Of a stretch of DNA of 28,327 bases, positions 1 to 9,005 are shown in pieces (within the stretch, counting starts at the first letter, position 1; each line of letters starts with the position of its first letter). The stretch covers positions 1 through 28,327 of the forward strand of contig NZ_LSIC01000155.1 of the NCBI RefSeq assembly GCF_001556045.1. Direction: 5' to 3'. The notes beneath the pieces are model-generated. The model was given only the letters and a program-made list of their open reading frames with translations. It was not told where the DNA came from and searched no databases. Source of the stretch: Bradyrhizobium sp. CCH5-F6. GTDB taxonomy: Bacteria > Pseudomonadota > Alphaproteobacteria > Rhizobiales > Xanthobacteraceae. A program made the position numbers and the translations under genes.

Positions 1-26
1 TCGAGATGGAGCTAAAAGCCGCTTAA
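1..26 (+). other. possible 3' end of an upstream gene
   Basis: A reading frame enters from the window edge and stops at TAA 24-26 (last residues MELKAA). It is in the same frame as the next gene. Only eight codons are visible, so this is either the tail of a preceding operon gene or the start of the next gene (ATG at 6) cut by a nonsense codon. No function can be given. Confidence 0.25.
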
Positions 27-125
27 CCCGTCCACTTTATCGGGGGAAGATCAATACCCAGTCTCGATTTCTCGTACCTGAAGAAGCGGTTTCGCTCCTT
101 CCATCAATTCGCGTCTCTCGTCGGC

Positions 126-1256
126 ATGATAAGATCGTCCACGATCGAAAGCGCCTCCAACAAGCGGTGGAGCTCGCGCTTCATCTTCCCCTTCGGCCGG
201 CACGCCATCTACGAGGACCTCAACGTGAGCGGCGGCTCCGCGAGCCGCGAGTACATCTATTTCGGCCGGCCAGGCGAGCTGCTCTATCAGATGCTCACGC
301 GTTCCAAGAATGCGGCGGCTTTGCAGACGCACCTCGCCGCGGCATTTGAGGCGAACGACTCCTGCGACCGCCTGCTGGCGTTGATGCAGCCGGACGTCCC
401 CGAGGACTTCCAAAGTCGAGGAGACAGCTACCTTCCCTACGCAACCCATCCGACGTTCGACGCGATGAGTCAGGATTGGCTCAATCTCTTCGAACTGGGT
501 CTGCCGCGCTTCGATGCCTATCCCCATCTTGCGACGTTGGGGGCGCTCCATCTCGCCCTCTATCAGCTCGTTGTGGCTGCCGAGGTCTGCGGAGCGGAGA
601 AGCCGCACTTCATCTGCGAGGTCGTCGCGCCGCGCAAGACGCTGATCCGCGAACTTTCGATGATGAGCTACCTCCAGAACAGCCAGATGTCCGCACGCGC
701 CGTCGAGGAGTACGTGAAGCGGATCGGGGAAGGCGAGCAGTGGCGAGCCGCCTCGGGCGAAGCATCCGGCTTCGCCGCTTGTCGGGAACTGATGCGCCAG
801 CAGGTGAGATGGCCGCGAGCCGAGGACGACTACGAAGGTCCCGCGGACCCTTCCGCCCTGCTGATCGAACTGCGGAAGGCCGCGCTTGCGCGTCACAAGC
901 AGCATGTCGGCAACGTTCACCGCAGTTACGGAGGAGGCGCCGGCCTGGTTTCGCGCCGCGGCACCAACCGGCTCAGATACGCGCCGACCGACGACCTGCT
1001 GAAAGCGCTGATTCTCGCCAATGTCGCGGTTCGCATGGAATACGGCGAGTTTCTCGACGTGCTCTTCCGGCGTTACGGGTTCGTCTTCGGCGAACGCGAA
1101 GCCATGCAGGTCTTGAGCCCCGAGGAATTCGACAAACGCGCCTTCCAAGCCAATGCGGACAGGCTGGAGAGCCGACTGCGCACGCTCGGCATGCTTCGCC
1201 GCCTGTCCGATGCGTGTGCCTACGTGGAGAATCCGCTCGGGAAAGCTGCGTCATGA
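126..1256 (+). CDS. uncharacterised protein, first gene of the FtsK/GHKL/receiver operon
   Basis: I do not recognise a named family. The 376-aa product is soluble, with no signal peptide or membrane segment. It has aromatic/proline-rich motifs around residues 100-130 (LPYATHPTFD, then a Leu-rich helix) and a basic C-terminal half. The stop overlaps the next ATG (ATGA at 1253-1256), so the gene is translationally coupled to the giant ATPase gene, and a role as its partner or adaptor is inferred. ATG 126 is the first ATG, but the frame stays open back to 27 and the extra residues (SLDFSYLKKRF...) look protein-like. The true start may be a rare codon, ATA 54 or CTG 78; a purine-rich GGGGGAAGA at 42-50 sits just before ATA 54. 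The small-protein-plus-giant-ATPase layout resembles DptG/DptH of phosphorothioation-linked restriction, but I see no sequence proof. Confidence 0.75.
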   Translation: MIRSSTIESASNKRWSSRFIFPFGRHAIYEDLNVSGGSASREYIYFGRPGELLYQMLTRSKNAAALQTHLAAAFEANDSCDRLLALMQPDVPEDFQSRGDSYLPYATHPTFDAMSQDWLNLFELGLPRFDAYPHLATLGALHLALYQLVVAAEVCGAEKPHFICEVVAPRKTLIRELSMMSYLQNSQMSARAVEEYVKRIGEGEQWRAASGEASGFAACRELMRQQVRWPRAEDDYEGPADPSALLIELRKAALARHKQHVGNVHRSYGGGAGLVSRRGTNRLRYAPTDDLLKALILANVAVRMEYGEFLDVLFRRYGFVFGEREAMQVLSPEEFDKRAFQANADRLESRLRTLGMLRRLSDACAYVENPLGKAAS

Positions 1257-4200
1257 ACGTCTCAGAACTGGTGGGCGCCGTTTGTGCGGCGCTTCTGCGG
1301 GATGACATACCGGATGATTCCGCCGCGGCGACGCCGCAGGGGACGGCCCGCTTCGCCCTCAACTTCAGCGCGGATCATACCGCCGCGGTCGCGCGTGCGG
1401 TTCTGAACGACGCCTATCTTCGGGACAAGGTCGAAATCAAGCTGCCGGTTTCGTACGTCGGAAACCACGGGCTGCCCGACGCGGTCCTTACCACGAAGCC
1501 GGCGACGTACCTGAGGAACGCGGAATGCAGCAAGCCGGTCCTGCTGCTCGCAAGCGTCGAGCATACCGAAGAAGCATCGCTCCACGAGATAGCTCGGCTG
1601 GGACCGGCCGAAATCATGGATCGGCTGGACCTATGGATCCGGATCGCGTCAGCCGGTCTGCATCTCTCCTCCGAGCATGCGAAGTGGTGGGAAAAGGCGT
1701 CGACGGGCCTGCGGGATATCCGCCAGGTCTCGCTCGATCGGTTCGCAACATACGTCCTGCGGACCCGCCACGGTGTCGCCGAAGACGGCCATCCTCTCAT
1801 CCACGCGCTGGGGGCCGCATTGGCCGCTCTCAGGCTGCCGAAGGATAGTTGCTACTTCGAGGGGATAAAGGAGAAATCCAGAGGCCACACGTCCGCTTGG
1901 CGAAGGTTCTTCACGGACGCCGCGCGCAAGCGCGGAAGCCTGCTTCTCAAGCTCACTCCGAGCCAACTGCTGCTCAGCGAGGAGGACCTCGCCGCCGCGT
2001 TCGCGAAGGTCAAGGACGCCATTCCGGAGGCTTGCCACCCCGTCGTCGAGCGGTTCGTCGCGGCGGGAAGCGGATGGAATGCCGAAGCCGCCGCTTTGGC
2101 CGAATGCGAATGGGAAGACGTCAAGCCGCTGTTCGATGGTCTGCAGCGGGAGAAGTACAATCTCGGGCAGGAAACCCTCAACTTCTACGCCGAAGGCGAA
2201 GACGGTCTGCTCTCCGTCGACGACGTGGAATACCTCAAGCTTCTGATCGGACGCAAAACCACCGAATTTCGCGAAGAGGATACCGCTTTCTACGAAGCGC
2301 ACCGCAACGAGCTCAAGGAAGACAAGAAGCTCAAGTCCGCCTGGGACCGCTTCGTCTACGGACGTTCGATCGAGACCACGGACCTGTTGGCCGGTATCGC
2401 TTCTGCCATGGAGCCGTTGTTCAATAGGCGACCCTCCGGAAGCGGAAGGAAACTTCGGATCCGTTGCGACAGGGCGACCAAACGCGACCTCCGGGAGCTC
2501 AACGAAGACGCCGGCCTCTTCTTCGCGCATCGGTACGCAGGTCTGCGGCGACTGTTCAGCGAGCATGTCTCATGGGACGTCGGCGATCTGTTCGATTTCG
2601 CCGATCTGGTCGCGACATGGCGTGCCGCGGGCAAATACTCCGCGAACCGTTCGGTAGCCAGGCCGGCCCTCCAGTTGAAGTTCGTACTGGAGCTGGAGAC
2701 GCAGACCGATACCGGGGCGTCCGTCACCTGTTCGACGCAGATCGTATGGAAGTTCGAGCCGACGGCCGTGTCGAGCCAGTTGGCGGACGACTGGTCCCGG
2801 CTCTCGGAGCATCCGATGGTCGTGTGCCGGGCGTCGCGGGAGTTTGCCGGCGCGAAGTCCCGAGCGAAGACCGTGGACTTGGCGGACGTGAAGACGTTCG
2901 TTCCCGCCTACGACCGCGACAGGGGCTCCTTCGTTCCGGTCTACAAGCAAGAGCGCGACATCGAAAAGATATGGCGCAGGAATCTCGCAAACTGCAGGGA
3001 GAGCCAGTTTCTCAGGCCTGCGGTCGCGGACGACCTGGAGCGCCGATTCGACTCTTTCGTCGGGGATTACAGGAAGGCGATCGGCGGCTTTTCCGAACAC
3101 GGGGCGGGAGACGAGGCGAACCTCGATCAATTGAAATCCTACGCGTACCTCCTGGACGGCATCGTCTCGCTGGCTAAAGGCGACAGCAACCGGGACAACC
3201 TGCTCAAGCCGATCCTCGATATCGGGCTCGTGCCGGTGGATGGCGGGGCCGCCGCGGCCGTCGTTGCTCCATGGCATCCCTTCCGGCTCGCGGCGATGTG
3301 GAGAAAAGCCAAGCTCGTATCCGAACTCGTCGATCTGCTCCTGAATTCTCCCGGCGCGAGGGGCGACGACGCCCGGTTGTTCTTCAAGGACATTTCCCAA
3401 GATCTGTCGCACCCGCTCTATCCCGAGGTGGTGGCGACGTGGGGAAAAGACGGGCCGCAGCTTCTCTCCGTCAGCGACGTGCTGCTCGACTACAGCCTGC
3501 ACGAGCCACCGATCACTTCCCCCGAGGAGGGGGACGATACCAACGAAAGTCCGGCGGAGGGCAGCGATTGCGTCGTCGACCTGGTCAGACGGTACCTGTC
3601 GCTGCATCCGCACGAACGCGCCAACATGTCGGTGGTGCTCTTCAACTGCGATTCCGCCCGGCTTCCGCAGGCCGTCGTGGACAAGATCGGGTCGATCCAC
3701 GACGACGACGAGGACGTCCGTTGTCAGGTTCTGCTGCGTCACGTGGCGTCCGAGCGTCTTCGCGATCTCTACCATTCGATCCTGGGCGCCAGCACGACAT
3801 CGGACACTTACAGCGCAAGCGAGGCGACGGAAGATTTCATGGCTCGGCTGCGCATATCGGTCATCGCCGATCAAGCGCCTCCTCCCGACCCGAAAGACGG
3901 CTGTCCGTACGACATAGTGTTCTCGCAGGACGTTATCTCCAGGCACGCGAGACTCGAATGGCACAAGGAGGCCGCGGATCCGGCCGACATAACCCGTCTT
4001 CTGCCCTCCCGCTGGTCGCGTCGGAGGCCGGCGGCCGCCGACGATCTCAAGTCCTCGGTGTACCTCTGCTGTCCGGTCCAAAGCGGCGAGGGGTGGTCCT
4101 ATCTTACGGCACTAGCTTCGCTATTCCGCGGCGATTGGGACGACGACAGGAATCGCAGGTTGTTGCCGGTGAGGCAACTCGACTTCCGAGATGGCCGCAC

Positions 4201-6541
4201 GGCCCGCATCTTCGAAGAGACCCACAACCTGGGCAACTGGGTAGTGAACTTCGACGAGTTGCTGGATCGGCGCCAGTTGCTGAATCAGGAAGTCCGCATC
4301 ATCCGCTACAAGCAATCGGCGACCCAGGGGCGGAACGTCATTATCTCGTCGCGCGCCTCTGTGAGCCTGCTTCGATCCATGATCCTGCACCGGTTGAGGG
4401 CGCTGAATCTGGAATTGAGCGGCGCGGACCTCGCGCTGCTGGCCGAGCGGCTGATAAGCGACGCCAACGATGTTTCGGGAGATATCGTGCTCCGGGCGGC
4501 CAAACGCGGCCAGAGCGCAAGCGAGCTCATCGGAGTGGTCCTGAGCAGGGCCCTGGTAAAGGACGAGATCGGCGACGATCGAGCCGTCGGATGGTACTTT
4601 CTGGACGACTACGCTGCCTGGATGGGCCAGCGCGAGGAGCAGCTCGCCGATCTCCTTACCCTCAGCCCGCAGGTGTCCGCGGACGGGACGTTGCGGCTCA
4701 CGATCGTGGTGACCGAGGCGAAATACGTCGAAGACGCCAGTCTGGCCGTCAAACGTAAGGAATCGCAAAAGCAACTGCGGGACACGATGCACCGCATCAG
4801 CGAAGCGATATTCGGCAACCCGGACCGCCTCGACCGGGATTCCTGGCTGTCCCGCATCGCGGATCTGGTGCTCGACGGGATCCGGTTGCCGGCCGCGAGC
4901 GGCATCGATCTGGCGGCATGGCGCAGGGCGATCCGCGAGGGGCGCTGCGAAATCCACATCCGCGGGTACTCCCATGTCTTCGTCCCGACGGCGGTGGAGG
5001 GAGCGGACCGCACGGACGCCTACGCCGTGCCGTCGGTCGCCGACGCCTACCAGGAGATCTACGGCCGCACCACGCTGAAGCAGCTTCTTCTCGCTTACTG
5101 GCAAAAGCAGAGTCCACGGGAAATCCGCATCGCCGCCGGTGCGGATTATCTGACGTCCGATCCGACGTGGCGGAAGCCCGGGTCGGGCGAGCCGGTCGTC
5201 ACGCCGGCGCCGCCGAAGTCCGCAGGCAAGAAGCAGACATCGGACATGGCGCCCGCCGAAGATCCGACGCTGCGGCGCAGGTCCGCGGAGGGTCCCGAGA
5301 TTCCTTCCGAGATTTCCGATGTGCTGCTCGAGGCGGCCGCGCCGACCGTTCCGGACGGATGGGCATATCCGCAAATCCAGGGGCTCTTGACGGAGGCTTC
5401 GGTCTCCGGCGTGTCCGAGGCGGAAGAACAGTGGCTGTCGAAGACCTCGTCCTCGGCGCGCGCCGCTCTTCAGCAGATGAAGCTGCAGGCGAAACTGATC
5501 AGTTCCTCGATGACGCCGAATAGCGCGCTTCTTCGATTTGCCGGCAGCGCCAACCTGACCGTGGATCAGGTCCTCAAGAAGCGATCCGAACTGCTCACCA
5601 CCTTCGGCCTCAACGTCATCTCCGTCCGGCCCGAGCCGGGCGCGGTCGTGATCGCCGTGGAGAGGGAGGTCCGGCAGGTCGTCGACATCAGGGAAGTGTG
5701 GGCGCGTTGGAATCCGAAGAGCGCCGGATGGGGCAATCAGGACCTGCTCGTCGGCGTCCGCGAAGCGGACGGCAGTCTGATGTATCTGTCGCCTGGACGC
5801 ATCCACGCGCCGCACACGCTGATAGCGGGGAGTACCGGGAGCGGGAAGTCGGTGCTGGTCCAGAACATCCTGTTGGCCATCGCCGCCACCAATACCCCCG
5901 AACAGGCCCGGATCGTTTTGATCGATCCCAAACAGGGCGTGGACTACTTCGCCTTCGAGGGACTGGCTCATCTCGACGGAGGCATCATCGACGAGCAGGA
6001 ATTGGCCTCGCAACGGCTTGCCGAACTCGTCGTCGAGATGGACCGCCGATATGTCCGCTTCAAGGAACGACGCGTGGCGAACATAACCGAATACAACGCG
6101 AAGGCGCCCGAAAGCGAACGGCTGCCGGTCATCTGGCTGGTCCACGACGAATTCGCCGAATGGATGTTGATCGACGAGTACAAGGAGGCCGTCTCCACGG
6201 TCGTGCAGCGGCTCGGGATCAAGGCGCGAGCGGCGGGGATCTACCTGATCTTCGCCGCGCAACGCCCCGACGCGAACGTCATGCCGATGCAGCTTCGCGC
6301 CAACCTGGGCAATCGATTGATCCTGCGCGTCGACTCGGAGGGCACGTCCGAGATCGCGCTGGGAGACAGAGGAGCCGAACGGCTGCTGGGCCGCGGGCAT
6401 ATGCTCGCGAAGCTCGAAGGCGAGCGCGGGCTTTGCTTCTCCCAGGTCCCTTTCGTCGACTCTCGGTTCATCGAAACGGTCGTCGGGCTTACGCAGGGGA
6501 CCGCTCCGCTCCAAAGCCGGGAAGCCGCATTCACCGGTTGA
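1253..6541 (+). CDS. giant FtsK/HerA-type DNA translocase ATPase with a PD-(D/E)XK-like segment
   Basis: The product is 1762 aa, starting at the ATG that overlaps the previous stop; the frame is open further upstream but only as a shadow of the first gene. The last ~250 residues are a clear FtsK/SpoIIIE motor: Walker A GSTGSGKS (1526-1533), the LIDPKQG strand (about 1555), Walker B ending in HDEF (D1632, E1633), then ARAAGIYL and AAQRPD as in FtsK. No FtsK membrane helices or gamma domain are seen. The N-terminal ~1400 residues match nothing I recognise. Within them, residues 1118-1175 show LDDYA, then TEAKYV (E1155, K1157), then a helix with K and QL. This pattern fits a PD-(D/E)XK nuclease fold and would make the protein a combined nuclease-translocase; that part is inference. 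A role in DNA translocation or clearance of foreign DNA is likely. DptH is an alternative relative. Confidence 0.88.
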   Translation: MNVSELVGAVCAALLRDDIPDDSAAATPQGTARFALNFSADHTAAVARAVLNDAYLRDKVEIKLPVSYVGNHGLPDAVLTTKPATYLRNAECSKPVLLLASVEHTEEASLHEIARLGPAEIMDRLDLWIRIASAGLHLSSEHAKWWEKASTGLRDIRQVSLDRFATYVLRTRHGVAEDGHPLIHALGAALAALRLPKDSCYFEGIKEKSRGHTSAWRRFFTDAARKRGSLLLKLTPSQLLLSEEDLAAAFAKVKDAIPEACHPVVERFVAAGSGWNAEAAALAECEWEDVKPLFDGLQREKYNLGQETLNFYAEGEDGLLSVDDVEYLKLLIGRKTTEFREEDTAFYEAHRNELKEDKKLKSAWDRFVYGRSIETTDLLAGIASAMEPLFNRRPSGSGRKLRIRCDRATKRDLRELNEDAGLFFAHRYAGLRRLFSEHVSWDVGDLFDFADLVATWRAAGKYSANRSVARPALQLKFVLELETQTDTGASVTCSTQIVWKFEPTAVSSQLADDWSRLSEHPMVVCRASREFAGAKSRAKTVDLADVKTFVPAYDRDRGSFVPVYKQERDIEKIWRRNLANCRESQFLRPAVADDLERRFDSFVGDYRKAIGGFSEHGAGDEANLDQLKSYAYLLDGIVSLAKGDSNRDNLLKPILDIGLVPVDGGAAAAVVAPWHPFRLAAMWRKAKLVSELVDLLLNSPGARGDDARLFFKDISQDLSHPLYPEVVATWGKDGPQLLSVSDVLLDYSLHEPPITSPEEGDDTNESPAEGSDCVVDLVRRYLSLHPHERANMSVVLFNCDSARLPQAVVDKIGSIHDDDEDVRCQVLLRHVASERLRDLYHSILGASTTSDTYSASEATEDFMARLRISVIADQAPPPDPKDGCPYDIVFSQDVISRHARLEWHKEAADPADITRLLPSRWSRRRPAAADDLKSSVYLCCPVQSGEGWSYLTALASLFRGDWDDDRNRRLLPVRQLDFRDGRTARIFEETHNLGNWVVNFDELLDRRQLLNQEVRIIRYKQSATQGRNVIISSRASVSLLRSMILHRLRALNLELSGADLALLAERLISDANDVSGDIVLRAAKRGQSASELIGVVLSRALVKDEIGDDRAVGWYFLDDYAAWMGQREEQLADLLTLSPQVSADGTLRLTIVVTEAKYVEDASLAVKRKESQKQLRDTMHRISEAIFGNPDRLDRDSWLSRIADLVLDGIRLPAASGIDLAAWRRAIREGRCEIHIRGYSHVFVPTAVEGADRTDAYAVPSVADAYQEIYGRTTLKQLLLAYWQKQSPREIRIAAGADYLTSDPTWRKPGSGEPVVTPAPPKSAGKKQTSDMAPAEDPTLRRRSAEGPEIPSEISDVLLEAAAPTVPDGWAYPQIQGLLTEASVSGVSEAEEQWLSKTSSSARAALQQMKLQAKLISSSMTPNSALLRFAGSANLTVDQVLKKRSELLTTFGLNVISVRPEPGAVVIAVEREVRQVVDIREVWARWNPKSAGWGNQDLLVGVREADGSLMYLSPGRIHAPHTLIAGSTGSGKSVLVQNILLAIAATNTPEQARIVLIDPKQGVDYFAFEGLAHLDGGIIDEQELASQRLAELVVEMDRRYVRFKERRVANITEYNAKAPESERLPVIWLVHDEFAEWMLIDEYKEAVSTVVQRLGIKARAAGIYLIFAAQRPDANVMPMQLRANLGNRLILRVDSEGTSEIALGDRGAERLLGRGHMLAKLEGERGLCFSQVPFVDSRFIETVVGLTQGTAPLQSREAAFTG

Positions 6542-6602
6542 CGAGGTACAAGGTAGTTTGATCGCTCTGAAATGATCGTTTCTCGAACCTTCCGGTGGAA
6601 GT

Positions 6603-9005
6603 TTGGCTTTTAGGGTCGCTGCCAGAACCGTACTCGAGCTAGGTGCCGAGCTGATAAGCTCCGACGCCGTCGCCATCTATGAACTCGTGAAGAACGCCAT
6701 CGATGCGAAATCGGCGGACGGCGTCGAAATCCACTTCTGCATAGCGATGAAGCATAGCGCCTTCGTGGATGCTCTCTCCAGCGCCGAAGAGCTGGAGGCG
6801 CGAAAGATCGAAGAGGACGATACCTCCGCCGCGCAGCAATTGGAGGCCGATTTCGCCGAACTGAAGTCCTCCACCAAGGCTGCCTTCATAGAGAACTCGC
6901 CGGCAGAGGCGCGCACGGCGCTGTCCACCGCCGTCGACCGGGCCGAATCGCCCGCCGATTTCCGTACGCGATTGACGAGCGCCTACCTTGCCGCGAACTG
7001 GATAGAATTCAGGGACACCGGGCGGGGAATGTCGAAGGAGGATCTGCTCGAGTCGTTCCTGGTGATCGGAACGCCGTCGCGGCGTCGCTCGCTCGACGTC
7101 GAGCTGCGCACCAAGGATGCGGAGCCCCGGTATCTGGGAGAAAAAGGTGTCGGCCGCCTCTCCGCGATGCGGCTCGGCTCCATACTGGACGTGACCACTT
7201 CGACCTCGGAAGACAAGCGGCTGAATCATCTCCATGTCGACTGGTCCGTATTCGACGACCTGGACAAGATGGTCCAGGACATCGAGCTGGTGCCGACGGT
7301 CGGCGCGAGGAAACCGGACCCGGAGAGCAGCGGGACGACGATCAGGATATCCGGGATCGCCTCCAACTGGTCGGCCAAGCGGATGGTTGGCATCTGCACG
7401 TCCGAGCTTGCGCGGTTGTCCGATCCGTTTTCCAGGTCGAAGCGCAGGTTCCGGATAGCGGTGATCTTCAACGGAAGCCGGGTCGACATCCCTCGGCTCG
7501 ACCGGGCCATATTCGAGCTCGCGCACGCGAAGGCGACGGGAGAACACTCGATCGTCAAAGGAAAGCCTCAACTCGACGTCGAGCTGTGGTGCGGCGATCT
7601 GGGCAAGGGCAACCCTCCGGAAGAACGTCGGCTCCACTTCGAAAAGATCGATCTCAAGTCGCTGGCGGACGACGTCCCGGCGTCCGCCCTGAGGACGGTG
7701 GGACCGTTCTCCTTCGAGTTCTACTGGTACAATCGTCGCCTGTTCCGAAGTATAGACGGCATCGGGGATCGCAAGCACATCCAGGATCTGCAGCGGCTGT
7801 GGTCCGGGATCATGCTGTTCCGGAACGGCTACCGTGTCTTTCCGTACGGCGACGACGACAACGACTGGCTCGGTCTAGACCGCAAGGCGCTCGCCTCCCA
7901 GGGTTACAAGCTGAACAAGTCGCAGTTCATCGGGCGGGTTTCGATCTCGCGTACGAAGAATCCCCATTTGATCGATCAGACGAGCAGAGAAGGTCTCAAG
8001 GATTGCGACGAGAAGGAGGTGTTCGTCGAGCTTCTCAAATTCGTCATCCAGGACCGTCTTCTCAACTTCCTCAACGAGGTGGAGGAGCGGCACCAACCGA
8101 AGTCGATCGACTTCGACAAGGCCGAAAAGCAGGTCAAGTCCCTGCAGGAAAGAGCTGTTACCTCGATAAAGGAGCTCGGCGCGCGCCACGCGGAGGAGAA
8201 GCCGAAGCTCCGCGAGCTCATGTCGTTCGTGGACGAAATGATGGCCTATTTCGCGGCGGCGAAGGAGCGCGCCGAGCAGATCGAGGACGAGCGCGACCGC
8301 ATGCTGCAGCTCGCCGGTGTGGGGCTAATGCTGGAGATAGTCGCCCACGAACTGGCGAGATCGACGGAAACGACGCTCGCGCTGCTGTCACAGAAACCCG
8401 CTGAAGGTCTCCCTGCGGAGGTAAACTCCCTCTTCAAGTCGTTGCGCGACGAGATGCAGACGATGAACCGCCGGCTTCGGGTCCTCGATCCGCTCAGCGT
8501 CTCAGGTCGTCAGCGGAAGGAAACCTTCGATTTCGTCGCGATGGTCCGCGACGTGCTTGCCGGACATGCTCCCCAATTCAAGCGCCACAACGTCTCGATC
8601 GACGTCACGGTGGAGCGCGGCGCCAAGACCGTCATGGTCCACGGCGTACGCGGCATGTTCGTGCAGATCATCGAAAACCTGATCCAGAATTCCATCTATT
8701 GGATGGATCTCCAGGCGCTCGACGAGCAGAAGTACAAGCCGAACATCGCGATCTCGATCGGCAAACTTCCGAACCTACTCGAGTACACCGACAACGGGCC
8801 GGGCATCCAACCATCCCTGCGCGACGAAGTCTTCAAGGCGTTCTTCTCGACGAAAGGAAAGTCGAAACGCCAGGGCCTCGGACTGTACATCGCGGCCGAT
8901 TGCGCCAAGCACAACGGCGGAAGGATTTTTCTATCGGAGGAACGCAAGGTCCACCGCGGCCGCTTGAACACGTTCGTTCTCGAAATTCCAGAGCCAGAGA
9001 AATGA
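6603..9005 (+). CDS. GHKL ATPase and histidine kinase fusion, sensor of the operon
   Basis: The product is 800 aa. The N-terminal module is an Hsp90/MORC/HATPase_c_3-type GHKL ATPase: N box YELVKNAID (N31), G1 box RDTGRGM (D138) and G2 box GEKGVGRLS (about 179-187), with a charged ~100-residue insertion between N and G1. After a long middle region and a helical stretch (about 500-590) comes a second, classical histidine-kinase core: H box VAHELARS (H582), N box ENLIQNS (N696), G1 TDNGPG (D730) and G2 GLGLYIA (about 758). H582 is the likely phosphorylation site and the receiver protein encoded next its likely partner. No membrane segments are seen, so it should sense something cytoplasmic. The start is TTG 6603 with GGTGGAAG just before it. 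It gives an N-terminus running straight into the N-box helix, and no ATG is available in frame. It follows the ATPase gene by 61 nt. Confidence 0.88.
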   Translation: MAFRVAARTVLELGAELISSDAVAIYELVKNAIDAKSADGVEIHFCIAMKHSAFVDALSSAEELEARKIEEDDTSAAQQLEADFAELKSSTKAAFIENSPAEARTALSTAVDRAESPADFRTRLTSAYLAANWIEFRDTGRGMSKEDLLESFLVIGTPSRRRSLDVELRTKDAEPRYLGEKGVGRLSAMRLGSILDVTTSTSEDKRLNHLHVDWSVFDDLDKMVQDIELVPTVGARKPDPESSGTTIRISGIASNWSAKRMVGICTSELARLSDPFSRSKRRFRIAVIFNGSRVDIPRLDRAIFELAHAKATGEHSIVKGKPQLDVELWCGDLGKGNPPEERRLHFEKIDLKSLADDVPASALRTVGPFSFEFYWYNRRLFRSIDGIGDRKHIQDLQRLWSGIMLFRNGYRVFPYGDDDNDWLGLDRKALASQGYKLNKSQFIGRVSISRTKNPHLIDQTSREGLKDCDEKEVFVELLKFVIQDRLLNFLNEVEERHQPKSIDFDKAEKQVKSLQERAVTSIKELGARHAEEKPKLRELMSFVDEMMAYFAAAKERAEQIEDERDRMLQLAGVGLMLEIVAHELARSTETTLALLSQKPAEGLPAEVNSLFKSLRDEMQTMNRRLRVLDPLSVSGRQRKETFDFVAMVRDVLAGHAPQFKRHNVSIDVTVERGAKTVMVHGVRGMFVQIIENLIQNSIYWMDLQALDEQKYKPNIAISIGKLPNLLEYTDNGPGIQPSLRDEVFKAFFSTKGKSKRQGLGLYIAADCAKHNGGRIFLSEERKVHRGRLNTFVLEIPEPEK

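Noticed and set aside
51..1148. 365-aa - strand frame at the left edge
   Set aside because: Antisense to the coupled first operon gene; composition typical of a shadow.
476..1252. Upstream extension of the FtsK frame
   Set aside because: Overlaps the first gene entirely, is Arg/Ser-rich and low in coding character; the ATGA overlap at 1253 gives a natural start.
4121..6676. 851-aa open frame on the - strand
   Set aside because: Antisense shadow of the FtsK gene in high-GC DNA; no domains, and the opposite strand has clear motor motifs.
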